DNA of 64,000 nucleotides from Chimonanthus salicifolius (GCA_013350335.1 CM023537.1:15318884-15382883), one strand, 5' to 3'. Shown: positions 11,221 through 25,200, counted from the first letter of the stretch. Translations and numbers: made by a program. The notes: a model not told the origin generated them from the sequence alone.

Positions 11221-12139
11221 GTGAGGATTCGAATGGGTGAGTTGATGCAATGACCATAATCTACCCTCTTAAAAGCTTGCTAGTACTGCATTTACTTGAA
11301 GAGTTATGTCCCTTGACACTGATAAAATACGGTTATGCTTTCGTTATACTTTTAAAATAATGTAAATTACATAGTAATGCATTTACTAGAAATCAATACA
11401 TGTCCCTGATAGGTAATGAAATGTTTCAGTGTTAAATATATTTCTGGAATTAGGTAAGTTGAAAGTTATATATGTTAGTGAAGAGGTTTTTACTTGAACA
11501 CGTGTTTCAATAGAAATGTTAAAATGATGTGGCGGAATTGAGAAATCGTACTTTTAAATAATGTAATAATTAAAGAATTAAAAATAATTTAAAGTATCTA
11601 ATTTTCAAAGTTTAAAAGTATAATTTGATTGATTTAATTAAAATGGTATTTAATAATCTGCATGAGAAACTCTTTCAATGGACCCATCACCGTATTATTT
11701 GATGAGTCGTACACTTAGATAGATACACGCAATAATATTATCTAACCTAGTGTGTTAGTGATCATTTCACTATAGATATTTAGCTTGAGACTAAAAACTA
11801 TGGTGTAAGATAGTGTTAATTACTTGACAGATGGGAACTGATTTCTATACTTGAATTGCACACATGAATTTATAATGTTAGATAAAATCATCATCATTAA
11901 CGTACCATTATTTTCATCTATTTAGGATTGACTTTATGTGTTTTTCTATTTCAATTAACACAATCATAAAATATACTATCACTCTCACTCGGTAGCCAAT
12001 GATTTCAAAGTCGCCCTCTTCTCCTAGTGCTTTCGATTCGTACCTTCTCCACTTTACACACAGAGGCAATGCTTGATCTTCTACTAACATAATCAAATCA
12101 TCTCAAATGAGTTTCTCTCAACTTCTTGTCTACTGAAGT
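11221..12139. other. AT-rich intergenic sequence, nothing recognised
   Basis: No gene or repeat with readable ends between the two Mutator-like MITE copies. Short open frames here have no recognisable content. Confidence 0.45.
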
Positions 12140-12148
12140 TATCTTTAA

Positions 12149-12631
12149 GGCCAACTATCCTAACATGGACAAAATTTGTTAGGAGACACGGGATGAAGTG
12201 AAATCTCCATTTTACCCCTACTAGTGTATCAGTAATGTAACGACCCGACCCGAATACACGGCTTAGGGTCCAACTCAGTGTGATATTGTCCGCTCTGGGC
12301 CTCGCACACAAGCGAGCCCGCACGGATTTGCTCTTGGGCCCAGGCCCATATGGCGTGGCCCAAAATGCGTCACATGAGTTAAGAGGGGCTGGCCTCAAAT
12401 AAACCCCCATTTTTTTCTCTCCACTCCCGATGTGGGACTCTCCCGACATCGGTCCAGGTGCTGCTTTTTTTTTTTGGCAGGGGTTTCACAGATAACACGC
12501 CACTCTGCATGTATATGTTCTGCATATCGGTACACCTGTACTTGTGAGCAGTAGATCGAAAGGGATAAAATGAGAATTTCACTCTATCTCATGTCTTCTA
12601 ACAAATTTTGTCCGTGTTAGGATGCGCGTCC
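12149..12631. mobile_element. Mutator-like MITE, copy 2, interrupted by a solo TRIM LTR
   Basis: A perfect 9-bp direct repeat, tatctttaa, flanks the element at 12140-12148 and 12632-12640. The left arm contains ATCCTAACATGGACAAAATT and the right arm its complement AAATTTTGTCCGTGTTAGGAT. The arms go on for several tens of bases (the GGAGACACGGGAT type sequence occurs on both sides). The inner part shares 'atgttctgcatatcggta' with copy 1. Bases 12236-12490 are a later insertion of an LTR. It has no coding capacity. Confidence 0.8.
12236..12490 (-). mobile_element. Solo LTR of a TRIM element
   Basis: On the plus strand the 255 bp begin TGTAACGACCCGACCCGAAT and end TTTCACA. They share the internal blocks 'tgatattgtccgctct', 'gcgagcccgcacgg' and 'gatgtgggact' with the LTRs of the complete TRIM at 50362-51194. 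The orientation is set by that copy, where PBS and PPT can be read. Flanking bases agtaa and gataa may be a diverged 5-bp target duplication. It sits inside the Mutator-like MITE, so it inserted later. Confidence 0.7.
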
Positions 12632-12640
12632 TATCTTTAA

Positions 12641-15600
12641 ACTACCCATAATGCATTATTTCCATCTCTATCTTTAAAGGTTGGACCACTTATTCAAAAT
12701 AGTATACGTATCTCCATTGTCCTAAATTTATTTATCTATATTTTCTTTACTGTTCAATACTCTTCTGTAAAGCATCACAAATCTAATAACGGTTTTATAA
12801 AATCGCCATTTTTTATGTAGGTAGACTCTTTTATTGCACAGGACCCCACTAGTGTTGTCTAAGTTTTGTTTAACCCACTCTTATCTTGATTAAATTACAT
12901 TATTTATTTTTATCTTTTTTGAAAAAAATATATCTAAGAATCAAATTATTCTTTTTTTTAATGGGTTCATGATCCAAATATAATACAATATGGAAATAAG
13001 AGATAAAAAAGACATGATAGATAGTAGCATGATTAATTGTATAATTTAGTTATGGAGTTAAATAGAGAACTAAAACTTAAAAATTAATTAATTCTAAATA
13101 GATAAGATTGTTTTGTTAATCCCTGTGATCATAAGTTTAACACCTCAACATGGAGTTTCGTGTAAAAACATAATAGTATTTTTGGCTAAATAATTTTTTT
13201 TTTTTTTAAATTTATATGTGGGAAAAAGTCTACCTTATAGACGATGGGAGGGACCCGGTGTCCTTTTGAGGTCCAGACCGTTCACTGTATTGCTCAATCA
13301 TTTTAGTTAAGTGTAATAGACGCTAATGCTCACGTGATTCATATCCATTGTTATATCGAATTTAAAAATAATTAATACTTATATGGTAGTACAAATATTA
13401 AATATTAAATTGTACAGTGCTGATGACTCATATCATTTATTTATTAAGATATTACAAAATAACCCATCATCTCTCTCGTGAAATGTAAGATGAATTTTTT
13501 TAATTAAAATTAAATTTCTCTTTCTTCAAATTAAACTTTATTAGATTTTCAAAAGTTGAAAGTAGATATCATAGATTCATAGGGTAGCTGATTGGAAATT
13601 TATGAATCAAGAAAGATGCTGACAGTGGTGAAATTTCAAAAAGTAGAGCCCATGGATTTCAACTATGGACTGACACATTTCACGTGGCTGATAGATAGAT
13701 TGGGACATTCATCCCCGTTTGTTTCGCTAGTAATTTGCACAGCTCTAAAGGGAATTATTATAAACTTTTAATAATAACTTTTAAATGTGAGGTTTTATTG
13801 AATTTAAAAAGCAAAATTTAAAACTTTTCTATTAATCTAAGAATTTTGATTGAAAGTTTATTCTAATTTTTATGAACACTTCAAAATGAAGAATTCCTTG
13901 TAAATAGATAATATTGAAGAAAAAAGAGTTTAAAGATTGAATATTAAGAAAAGATATAAATTAAGGTTAGCAATCTTACTACATATATTTTGTGTAATTT
14001 TATTTTATTGTTCATTTTGTCTTTTGAATCGGCTCGTCTAATCCTTTAAATCACTTATATTAAAAGATTCGACGAGTCAATTCGAATGTTAAAATGAACA
14101 ATACAATAAAACACGTGTCAAATTAAAAAAAAAATTATATATAAATCCCTGATGTAAATTAATTATGATAAAGTCAAATCTTATACTTATCATATATTAA
14201 TACAAACTAAAATAATAATGATAAAGTCAAAGCCCATAGATGAAAGGACTTGCTTTTGATATAATTACCTCTCTTACGCTTAATCATTTATTTTCAATTA
14301 TTAAAATAGTACAATGATTTGATAGAACCTCTTCTGACGATTCCTAGACAAATTCGAGTTCTTTTCACACCATGCCTCTTGTTCTAAAACATCCATGAAA
14401 ATGCTGGTTCAAAGGATATCAACTCTTGTTTTTATTTTTATATGATAACTAGAGAAAGTTGGTAGTAACTCGCCAAATTTTATTTTAATCTTTTAAATAT
14501 TTTTACTTATTTTGGATAAATTTTGTTTATTTTCTTTTATTAATATGAAAACAAATCACAACCATTCAATCAATGAACAATCAATATTTATTTGATAATC
14601 ACATGAACTGTTTTTATATATAGATATAAATGAAGTTATATTATACATTTAATAAAATTCTTATTCTCATAGTTTTTATTTCACTAATCTCTAATATTAT
14701 AAAGGTGGGAAAATGTTTTCATTCTTACATACTGTGAAGAATTGATGCATGTAGTACATATATAAAAAATGATAATCACATTTGATCTATTTTCTTTGTT
14801 AGATTTTTAACTTCTTTAAAAACAATATTAAAAGAATTAACTATACAGATTGAAAGTGGTCTTAATAAAATACGTGTGGACTATATTTTAACTTCAAAAT
14901 AAATTTTTAGCTACTTAATTTTAATGGTTAATATTGCTAGACGATCTTTCAAAAATTGAAGGATACTTGCTAATTTTGACTATTAAAATCAAGTTTATTT
15001 TCAAATTGTGTGAGTTTTTTTAGTATAATAAATGAAAAAAAAAAATTAGATAGGATGGATAAATTTCTTCAACTAAAGATTGTTTCTTCCTAACCCCCAG
15101 GATGGTCATATTCCCACCTTTGTGTATGGGAGATTTTGAGATTGAGCCTCCCTCAACATAAAAATGGTTAGTCTCCATAGTTTTTACCTATTTGTAGATA
15201 GAGAGGTTTGCACATATTTTATTGTCAAGTGGGACGTGTGAATAGCTTGGTCTCCTCTTAATTCTTACTTTATTCTTTTTTGTCATTTATGCCTTTCCTT
15301 TTTTGTGCATGTTTTATTATATTCCAGTTTAAAATATTTCTGTGTTTGGATGGGAATACAAGTATCATAAATTAGTCCCCACCTTAGTACCCCACACGTC
15401 TCCTTCTTTACATTGATCAATTGAAGAAGCTTTTCTTTAGATTTAGAGCTGTTAAAATAATTTTATTTAAATTAATCATACTATTTTTTAATTTTTTATT
15501 ATTCAATTACTTTAAAATAACTTTTAAAATATAAATTATTTAATTTAATTGAAATAATTTTAAAAATTATTTTTAATGAAAATAAAAATTTATATCTCAT

Positions 15601-16090
15601 GCCTAAGGGTAATCATTATATGTCAATAATGTTTTTAAAAGTGACTGAGAAAATGTATTTATATTTTTATAAATCTTAATTTGTAAACTCAGTGATACGA
15701 ACGTTGCAAATCTTTATGATAAACGTAACTGAGTATCTGTATCATCAAAATATCTATTGTCCATGTACATCGTTTTGCTGTATGTTTGATTGGAGAGGAA
15801 GAAGAAGACTAACCAAGGTTCCCACATCCCAGGCAGTAAAATCAAATGAGAAGTAAGAAGGTGAATCCATCGGAATAAATTTCTGCAAATCGAAGCTCGG
15901 AGCTGATAAAAGTAAAAAGCAATTGCCCACCGTCGAGTTTGCCAGTCCGCCGCAAATTCCGGCTATCTGGAACTTTCGAAGCCATAGCTTTCATGCAATT
16001 AATGCCGAGGGTCCAGTGTTCTGTTCCACAACGCTGCTCTTCCTTCTCTTTTAGGCAGCTTCTCCAGAGCTTGGGACATGGGGTCCCACG
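12641..16090. other. AT-rich intergenic sequence upstream of UVR8
   Basis: No gene is visible. One small fold-back element lies at about 13972-14120. The last 300 bases (from about 15780) become less AT-rich and probably include the upstream promoter of UVR8. I could not assign specific elements there apart from the TATA box. Confidence 0.5.
13972..14120. mobile_element. Small fold-back MITE
   Basis: The sequence around 13995-14055 (ttattgttcattttg, gaatcggctcgtctaat) is repeated in inverted form at 14065-14110 (ttcgacgagtcaattcgaa, aaaatgaacaataca). The words 'gttcat', 'ggctcgtc' and 'ttttgtgtaat' are shared with the elements at 41890-42247 and 43985-44256, so these three probably belong to one family. 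Confidence 0.45.
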
Positions 16091-16097
16091 ATATGCC

Positions 16098-16105
16098 TAT
16101 AAATA
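16098..16105 (+). promoter_or_regulatory. Probable TATA box of UVR8
   Basis: TATAAATA lies 158-165 bases before the UVR8 start codon, followed by a pyrimidine-rich 5' leader (16130-16250). The spacing suits a plant core promoter with a transcription start near 16130. Confidence 0.5.
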
Positions 16106-16262
16106 TTGACCCTTGTCTTTTCATCTTTTCACCTCACAATCGTCTGAAAATAAGATTCACACATCACAACCTTTTTTCCCCCGTCTTCCCCCATTTTCTC
16201 TTTTATCTCTTTCTCCATCGTATCTCCCACTTTCTGGGTAAGAAGACACAGGAAAAGAGAAG

Positions 16263-19200
16263 ATGGCAGAAGAAGAAAGCAGCGCCAAAGCTGTTCCACC
16301 CCCACGAGTCCTTCTCATCTCTGCTGGAGCCAGTCACTCCCTTGCTCTCCTCTGTACGCTCTCTCTCATCTTCTCCCCTGTTTTCCTTTACGGTTTAAAT
16401 ATTTGGACACAGACATTGTCGGTGGTCACTCACCCTAGAAAATGAAAGAAGTCTATTCCACATGTTTAAATGAAAATGGGAAATGCCATGGCTGCATGAT
16501 ACCCTGTTGAACAAATCTGGAGCATCATCTGCTACCGTTTTCAGTTCTTGAAAGGCCAACAACACCTGGGTGGGAAAGTGGGCACAACCATGTCTCCATT
16601 GGAATGCCAAAACTTAGGACTGACTAATGTCATAAAATGCATGGTTGAATTTGCAAATTGTCAATTTCCCATGCCTCACTCTCGTTACCCCTCTTTGGTA
16701 GTTGGTTTTGGCGAGATTTGGAGCCTAGTAATGCAATCAGGTTGGTGATTTTTCTTGTTTAGAAGCGGTTCTGTTTCTCTGCACTTTCCCAACTTCAATC
16801 TTGTTGGATTAGGAAAAGGTGAGAGTACATGGTCCATACGCAATAAGTCTCCCAAATTGCTAGATGATGGCAATCCAGTCCTTGTCCTTCCCCTTGCCAA
16901 ATGTGAATTGTTGCCGAATTTTCTTAGCCATGTACACTGGGACGCAGACAGGAAAGATCTGGGTGCCCCTATATGTGACCATACCTGTGCATTGTGTATC
17001 CTCAGCAGGTTCCCTCACTTCAGCGTTTTTGGGTCACTGGTATAAATTGTAGTTACGGGATAGTTTGTTGCGGGATTAATATTGTAAGGCCATCAAATGG
17101 CGAATGACTTTTTTTGCAGACAATTTTTGGCATCGTTGTTTGCAATCCACTATGAAGCAACCCATGGTTTTGTTTGTTGATTATGAGACCTGGTTACTAA
17201 TCACATTAATCTTAGAAGCTTGTTTCTTTGTATGTCCTTTTTTGTTTTTCTTAATAAAGTTCTGTTTATGTTGTGGCTGAACATGTCAAATTGTCCTTTT
17301 TAATTACTTTGTTCTATTTCTAGCTGGCCGCCCGCTTCTCCCAGTTTGTGAAGTGACAGAGTCGTTGGTTAATTTGTGAAACCAACGACTCTATGTAACA
17401 CTTGAGGCACCATTCTCTCAATAGCTAGCTTTTGAGAGTGAGTTCTACCTCAAGAATGTTATCAAATCACCCTTCTCTCAATTGCTAGATTTTGAGAGTC
17501 ATTTCCTCGAGAATGTTATTATGTCATGGTTTTCTAACACAGTTAGTACCTTCAACTTGTATCAGTTATTTTATTAGTTTCAATTTCACATGTTTTCAAG
17601 ATGGGTATAAAAAGAAACTCCCTTTTAATAACAGACAGTGGTATCCACCTACCTTTAACTGTCGGAATCTGGATGGTCTACAGTTAGGAATGATAATGGC
17701 TTCGGTAGGCCACCTAGTATAATAGCCAACGATCTCACCAATTACTAAATGGTTCAACCTAAACTGAACTCAACAGTGCTTTTCACAGGTATTTGTCGAT
17801 TTATGTACATCCATACGAAAACAACCCATGTTAGAAGCTGATGCATGACAACATATTTTGTTGATGTTTTCAACCAATGAGAAATTGATGTATACACATC
17901 TACAAGTACACGAGAATTTCTCTTTATCTATTGGTTTGTAAATACTAACAAAATATGGGATTACCAGGTTAGGTTGGTGGGTCATGTAAAGAATTTCTAG
18001 CAGGGATCAGGTTGAGCATCACTTGACCTGATCATTATATGGGTTGATTTGAACCTGATCATTTGTTAATGATGATGGAAATAGCATCCCAACCCAGAAG
18101 CATGAGTTTTCCAAGTTGCATTGGAAGTACATGCGTGCAATTAGGTTGTTGACTGAGAATTGACTATGACATGCTAACGTGTTACAGCTGGCAAAATTGT
18201 CTGCTCTTGGGGGCGAGGAGAAGATGGGCAATTGGGCCACGGGGATGCTGAAGACCGACTGTTTCCAACATTATTGACTGCACTTGATGGCCATGAGATA
18301 TCGTCCATTATTTGTGGAGCTGATCATACAACTGCTTATTCTGAATCCCAAATGCAAGTATATAGTTGGGGATGGTATGTACTTTTATTTGGTTTGTGTT
18401 GTTAGAAACTATTTTCCTTATCGCTTCTGTTTATCCTACTTACACTCTTGTTTCTCTTTCATGAACTTGTGATCAATATTTTGTTTGGCTTAAGCTAGAG
18501 ATATTGTTCAGATGGTATAATTCACTGTCTTTGTTATGGTAGTGCTCAGAGTAGATAGACACCATAAAAATGTAATTGGACATGAAGCAAGTTGGCCTTA
18601 ATTGCAAAACCGACACGACTATCACAAATTGTATAGAATTTACTCAATTCAAAATTTATGGTTAAGTACCAAAGCCATTGGGGCAGATGTAACCTGTTGG
18701 GCAACTGGATGGTAAGAATTTGGGGGAGTTGAGGCAGATTACAATATAATTGGCCAGTGTTTCTGGAAGGTTGCGTTGACCAACTTATTTTCTCTACTAT
18801 TCTCTTTTTAAGTTGTTTTGCGTTTGATTGTATTTGTCTTTTAGATCATATGCTTTTATTCCATTCTGTTTGTTCTTCTTTTCAATAATTTCTTTATCGA
18901 TAAAAGAAATTTGTTTAGGGTAAAAGCCATTTTTCTAAATATCCATATAGGATTTATTGAAATCAATGCCAACCCAAGATAGATGGGATATTACTTCAAT
19001 GTTGATAGGTAAATAATGACAAGTCCACCTGTCCAAGCCTCTATGCTTGATTTTGTGTTGAATATCATTGAATATGACATCGATCAGATAAACGAGGAGA
19101 AACTTGACCTGTTTATGCATTGCTGCTCAATCTCCAATGGAGACTGGAGAAATCTGATTATGAAGGAAAATCTCAGTAAGAATGGCTTGAGTCTCGAAGG

Positions 19201-22200
19201 TGGAGGGACCTCAATACTAAAAAAATTTCAAATTAGGAACTAAACACATGACAAACTATCTTCCATTTCATCACATGCAAGGGGTATAGTTATTAAACTA
19301 CATATCATGTAAAAGACTAAAGAGGACAACCTTATAGAAACTTCTTACCTAACAAAGAAATGGTAAATTTGGAAAAAAATCAAGGATGAAGTCAAAAAGT
19401 TTGAGAAATCTTTCTTGTAGCCTCTCTTTCTTTTAGTCTCTTGGTCTTGGGCTTGGGCTTGAATTGAGCTGGGCCTGTCATTAGCTCTCTCTCTTTCTCT
19501 CTCTCCATCTTATGGTTGGTTTTGAATTTTTTTTGCTAGATATCCATTCCTCATGAAAAAAAAAGGATACAGGAAGAACATTATGCTAGACTCCACAAAG
19601 AAGCTAGGTTACTATCTGAGCAAGCTATCTTTCCAATCTTAAGAATTCATGGTTTTTAAAAGAGCATACGCCACTAACCCAAAGGGGTCGGAGTAATGGT
19701 CAGGAACCTGCCTCAGGAAGTGGGAGTCCTAAGTTCGATTTTCACTTCACCCCAAAGGGCCATTCCCCGTAGAGTTCCCCAGTGTGTGTGGGTAAGGAGG
19801 CTTGTACATGTCCCTGAGGATTAGTCGGGTGCTCTAAGAGGCCTGGACACCTTGGTCATAAAAAAAGAAAAGCATATGCCATAGGATATAACTGAAAGGA
19901 TGCTATACAATCATTTAGTTATTCTTTTTTTTTTTGAAATATTAACGGCTTAGATTCCATAAAATAAGAGAGTAGTACAAAAAGAATGATTTGAGTATAG
20001 GAGAAATATACTCAGAATCAAAAGAAAACAAGAACCAAATAGTGATTCTTGCTTATCCCCTTATATAAATAGTGATTGATTTTAGCTTTTGATAGTGTAT
20101 ATGAATATAGGTACATGATATGGTGCCATAGGTAACATATTAGTATGCTGTACATGCCAACTCAAAAAGAAAAGCAGAAAAAAATGGAATATCAGTACAC
20201 CATGAATCTGTCTTTCATTTTGTGATTTAGTATATTTTTGGTGTCAATAGCACGATAATGTGCTGGCGAAGGCACCTGCACTGGCAGATCCAGCGAGGAG
20301 GACTACGTACTGGTTTTGGTGTCCCTTCCCTGGCAGATCCAATGAGGACTATTTACTGGTTTTGGTGTTGCCAGAATCAATGATTGTAATTCTTCAGGTC
20401 TCAATAAAAAAATAAACTTTTTATGGCATTTAATATTTTAATTATTTGTATGTCATATAAAAACTGAGCTGAAAAATAATTATTAATTTATAAAGTAAAA
20501 GATTGATATGTTACTCTTCGGGTATATCCTACCTGTCTTGAAGTACACATACAGGAACAGTTCAAATCTTCACCTTGCTCCTTAGCTTCTTGGATGGTGC
20601 AATTATCGGTTTTATTCTTTTTCTTTTCATTGATGTAACTGTAATTATCATCTGGTGGTGCTTTGCATTTTCAGGGGTGATTTTGGAAGGTTGGGCCATG
20701 GTAATTCAAGTGATCTATTTACACCACAACCCATTAAGGCATTGCAAGGGATAAAGATCAAGCAAATTGCTTGTGGAGATAGCCATTGTTTGGCAGTGAC
20801 TATGCAGGGGGAGGTGCAGAGGTTGGTAGGAGGATTTTCATCTGCCATTCCATTCTAATGTGACAGCTACATTTCTGCCTTGTGCTCTTTTCCTGTTGCC
20901 CTGTGAAAATTACTATTTCTTAATTGTGCACTGGATCATATAATAGTTAATTCTTGTTACATTACTCATCACTTGCTCCAAGTCTTGAGTAAATATTGTT
21001 TGCCTGAAACCTCGTCTCCTTTGTAATATGATAAAAGGATGGGAAGTTGGACCCTGAGGTTACAGTTCTCTCTCACATGCACAAGCAAATTATTGTTGTT
21101 GTTATTGTTTCAATTTAATGTTCTCAGAATTAGTTTAAATTCTTTAGTTAATTTGCTAAAAAAATGTTATTTTACCTAAAATTGTTCATTGCCATGTAGT
21201 CATGCATAGTTGAAGAAACTATCTGAGCACTTATTTCCATTTATACATTTACTTCATAAATGGATTATCACTTTCCATATTTCTTTTTTTTGAAATGATA
21301 GTCATCTGCTAAGAAACATCATCTACTAAATGGATTATCACTTCTTTCTATATATATATTCTAAACAGTTACCTAGATTGGATTATTTCTTGAAACAGCA
21401 TTTATCTCAGGAAATGTCTGTGCCATACTCTCTTATTCCAATTATGAACAAGTAGGTCATAGTTGTTGGTCCAATCAGGTTCTGCATCTGGGTAGGTTTA
21501 CAACTTTAGCTATTTCATACACAAACTGAAACGGTTATGGTCACCTCATATTTTCATCTCTGTTTTTGTGCTTTTGTGCACAGTTGTTCAAATTGTATGG
21601 TGACAGTTCATTATGAGATCCATATATTTCACTGTAGACACAAATTTAAGTATGTATCCATAGAAATTCAATATTAATTTTTGAAATGGGTATAGGAGTT
21701 CAAGGTATCAAATCTTAGCTCCTCCTTGCATACTAGTTCAAGGAAATCTTGTAAGGTTTTTTTTTTTTTAGAGTACAAAAGGTAAAATTTCACTAAGTGC
21801 AGGGGTCGAAATCTCGACCGATACTGGTGCGTATTGGCCGAGATATCTCGGCCGATATGCATAGTATCGGCAAGAGATAAAAAAATTCAGGCCTGATTTT
21901 TATTTTTTATTAAAAAAAAATAAATATCGGTGTGGGCCCGACATCGGTGAATATCGGCTGATATTTGAAATAAGGCCGATATGTATATTTTTAATTTTTT
22001 TTTAAAAAAGCCTTTTTTATTTTTTTAAATGAAATTTTTCAAAAAAAAAAAACCATTGAGATTTTCAAAAAAAAAAAAAAAAATGAGGAGAGAGAAAAAT
22101 CTCGACTGAGATCTCGGTTATCAGCTGAAAATTCAGCTGAGCCGAATTTTCGACCCCTGACTAAGAGTAAAGAAAAATCAAAGAGTGGAAAAATAGTCTG

Positions 22201-25200
22201 ATAAGTATGGTGCAAGAGACCTGTACAACACCCACTCCCCAAAGAAACCATCATACGTCAGCAACCCTACCCAAATTACATAAGATCTACTACACCCCTC
22301 TCCCTATCCACCCCGGTCTTAGCAAGAAGTCGGTCACCCCATTGAACTTAATAAAGGTCTTCTTCAATTTGTTTTGGTGGAACAAAGAAACTTGTTCCTC
22401 TTGTTGGAGATAGTTCCCCTCTAGGATCACAGTATAAGTGACCGTCGAAGGAGAAAAGAAGTCCTAAGAATTCTTATTGGTTAATCCTTAAAAGTTTGAA
22501 AGAGAACTTCAAAGATTCCACAGGGATAAAATTCTGGAAGTGTTAAGAAACTCCAAAAACTTTTGAGTGATGAAGCCTTTGAAGTATTGAACGTTGAAAA
22601 GATCTCCTGGAACTTAAAGTTCTAGAAGAGTGTGCTCAAAGACCCCTCAGGATCCATTTTGATTTTTAGACTTTACGCTAAAAGTGCTCCCAGAAAGTTT
22701 TTACTCTTCAAAATTGTGCTCATTTATGACTTAAAGAAGCCTATTTATAGCCTCAGGGGAGGCCTCAAAATAGGACAAAAAACTGTGACACGACAGTGTT
22801 CGTGAAACTACACTTGTGGATCCATAGAAGCTCATGTGCGGTTCTATGAACCTCGTGTGCTTCTTTCAAAATTTTTCTACTCATCTTTGAATTTTCTTCT
22901 TTCTTTTCCCTTCATTTGTTCAGCTTGTTTTCTCCTCTTCTTTGCTTCCAAGTGCGTCTTTGATTGCTTTTCCTATCCAATTTTAGGTGTGTCCTGCACT
23001 TAATGCTTTTGTGCACAGTTTTTCATAGTTCATGTGATAGTTCATTATCAAAATCATATATTTCAACAGAGAAGCATCTCCAATAATTTGTGTGATGCCA
23101 TTCTTTCCCTTACTACATCACCTGATGGCACTTCTGGCACATTCTGGATCAGAAAAGTTCCTAGAACAGCTCCTTCACTGACGCGGTGAGGGAGACAAGA
23201 TGTCAGGCACTCAAACGAGTGGTGTAAGAGATACTTCTTATCATCATTGTCATCATTGGAGCCATTATCACATCAATTTGTGGTAGGGCTTATAACTGGA
23301 TTTGGTATTTTCTTTTTTTTTTTTTACGAGCCAACTGCCTATTTGATGCCTATCAGACTCGAACTTGCGACCACAATGAACAGTCATCCATTGTGCTATA
23401 CGCTTTTGTCACTCGAGATGCTTCTATGCATATCTTTTCATCATCATTATCACCATAGGCTAGCTAGCCTCTATGAGTTCTGCATTTCTTCTTTATCAAA
23501 TTTCATATTCTGTCATTACACAATCTATCATAAAAAACTTTAGGGAGGTTGTGCAAGCCTACCTAATTTGGGAGGATCCTCATTAAAATTTTAAACGGGG
23601 CATAGTTTTTTGTTAGGGATGTGTAGAAATCGACATGAACAATAAGTTCTTAAAATTTCACCCACATTTGATCATCCTAGCCTTGTGACTTTGGACCTAA
23701 AAAATTTGGCTATTTTATGCTGTTGAATGGTCCATCTCACAAAGCTATGGTAGTTGGATGGAGAAGTTTCCCCTGAATCGTCCTATTCATGTAATCCTCT
23801 ATCTATCCAACCCAACTGTGTGGGGTCCAACCCATGATAAATGTTGAGCCTTCTACCACCCTTTGGTTTCCCTCCCTCCCTCTAAAAGAAAGAAAAAAAG
23901 GTTATAAAAATGTTTTTTTTCCTTATCATTGTTGTGGCGAAGATTTAGACAAGTCATTGAGTTGAATTAGTTTTCAAACACTCGTATACATAAAGTAGTC
24001 TAGATAAGGTTCATTACCATATATGGTGGCTCGAATTCTGTTAAACTTCTTTTGCACACTGGGCTTTCCATGGGCCAGGCATATTTGGATTTGTTTATTA
24101 TTTTTAAGATGTTGGTGTGAACTCCTATGAAATGCTTTCAGTTCTATCTTGTTATTACCTGTATTGATGGAACTATTGGTACCTTCCAAATTACCTTATG
24201 TTTTTGTACTAGTACATATGATTTTTTTTTTTCCAAAATTCTTTCCTTGCGTGATATGGAATTTCAATTTAACTAGATGACAATGTCTTTGATTAAGACT
24301 ACCATTACTTTAAAGGTGCACTAGTATGAGTAAACTTTGGTTAAATATTGTCCCTCAATTTGTGATTGGAATTGGCAGTTTTTTTCTTTCTTTCCATCCA
24401 CTGATTTCTTTTTTCTTCTTATTCTTTTCTAAATCTTTTCAAGTTGGGGGCGGAATCAAAATGGTCAACTTGGTCTTGGTACCACTGAAGACTCGCTTCT
24501 GCCACAAAAAATTCAGGGCTTTTCAGGTATTTTAGGCTATTGCTTCACTTTCATGAGATTGAAATGGTTGTTATAATGATTTTCAGTGCGAGCTATTTTT
24601 CATTTAGTTTTTGGGGAATTATTTTATTAGTATTGTACTTTGTGATTTCAAAAACTTATTTAAGAAACAATTAGAAGAATAATTTAGTCTGACCAGTTGC
24701 ACCATTGTGTGTGTATGCTATACATAAGAACTCATTCCTCAATTTTCACAGTTCTCCTGCACACGTATTCGCGCTTCCGTAATTTTCAAAAATTTCACAT
24801 AAACTTCATGTGGTTTGTATGTGTTCATGTGCACTCCCACTAAATTATGGAATGATCGAGTCCCATCAGTTGCATGCATGATGGTAATTGGATAAGAAGG
24901 GCTGAGCATAGATTATACACAACTCAAAAGTGACAGTTGCCAACTTGGTTTGGTGATTGTGACTTCTCATGGGTGCCCATTTAAGTGGTTGAAAATGATC
25001 CACAAGCAATTAGATAGCAATCACTGAGGACAACCACTGTATTTGAGAAATTAGGAGATCCTCTGCAGGGCTTGCTTGTGAATTCCTAAGCTGCGATACA
25101 TGCACCAACATCAATTATCATCATCGCCTTCAAAGCCTTATCCCATCTATTTAATTTTGGATGTGTGAACTGTTCTCTTGTTACTTTTTAGGTCTGATTT

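Noticed and set aside
16078..16398. 106-codon open frame overlapping UVR8 exon 1
   Set aside because: It is another frame over the 5' UTR and exon 1. The UVR8 frame at 16263 matches the family and is spliced in phase.
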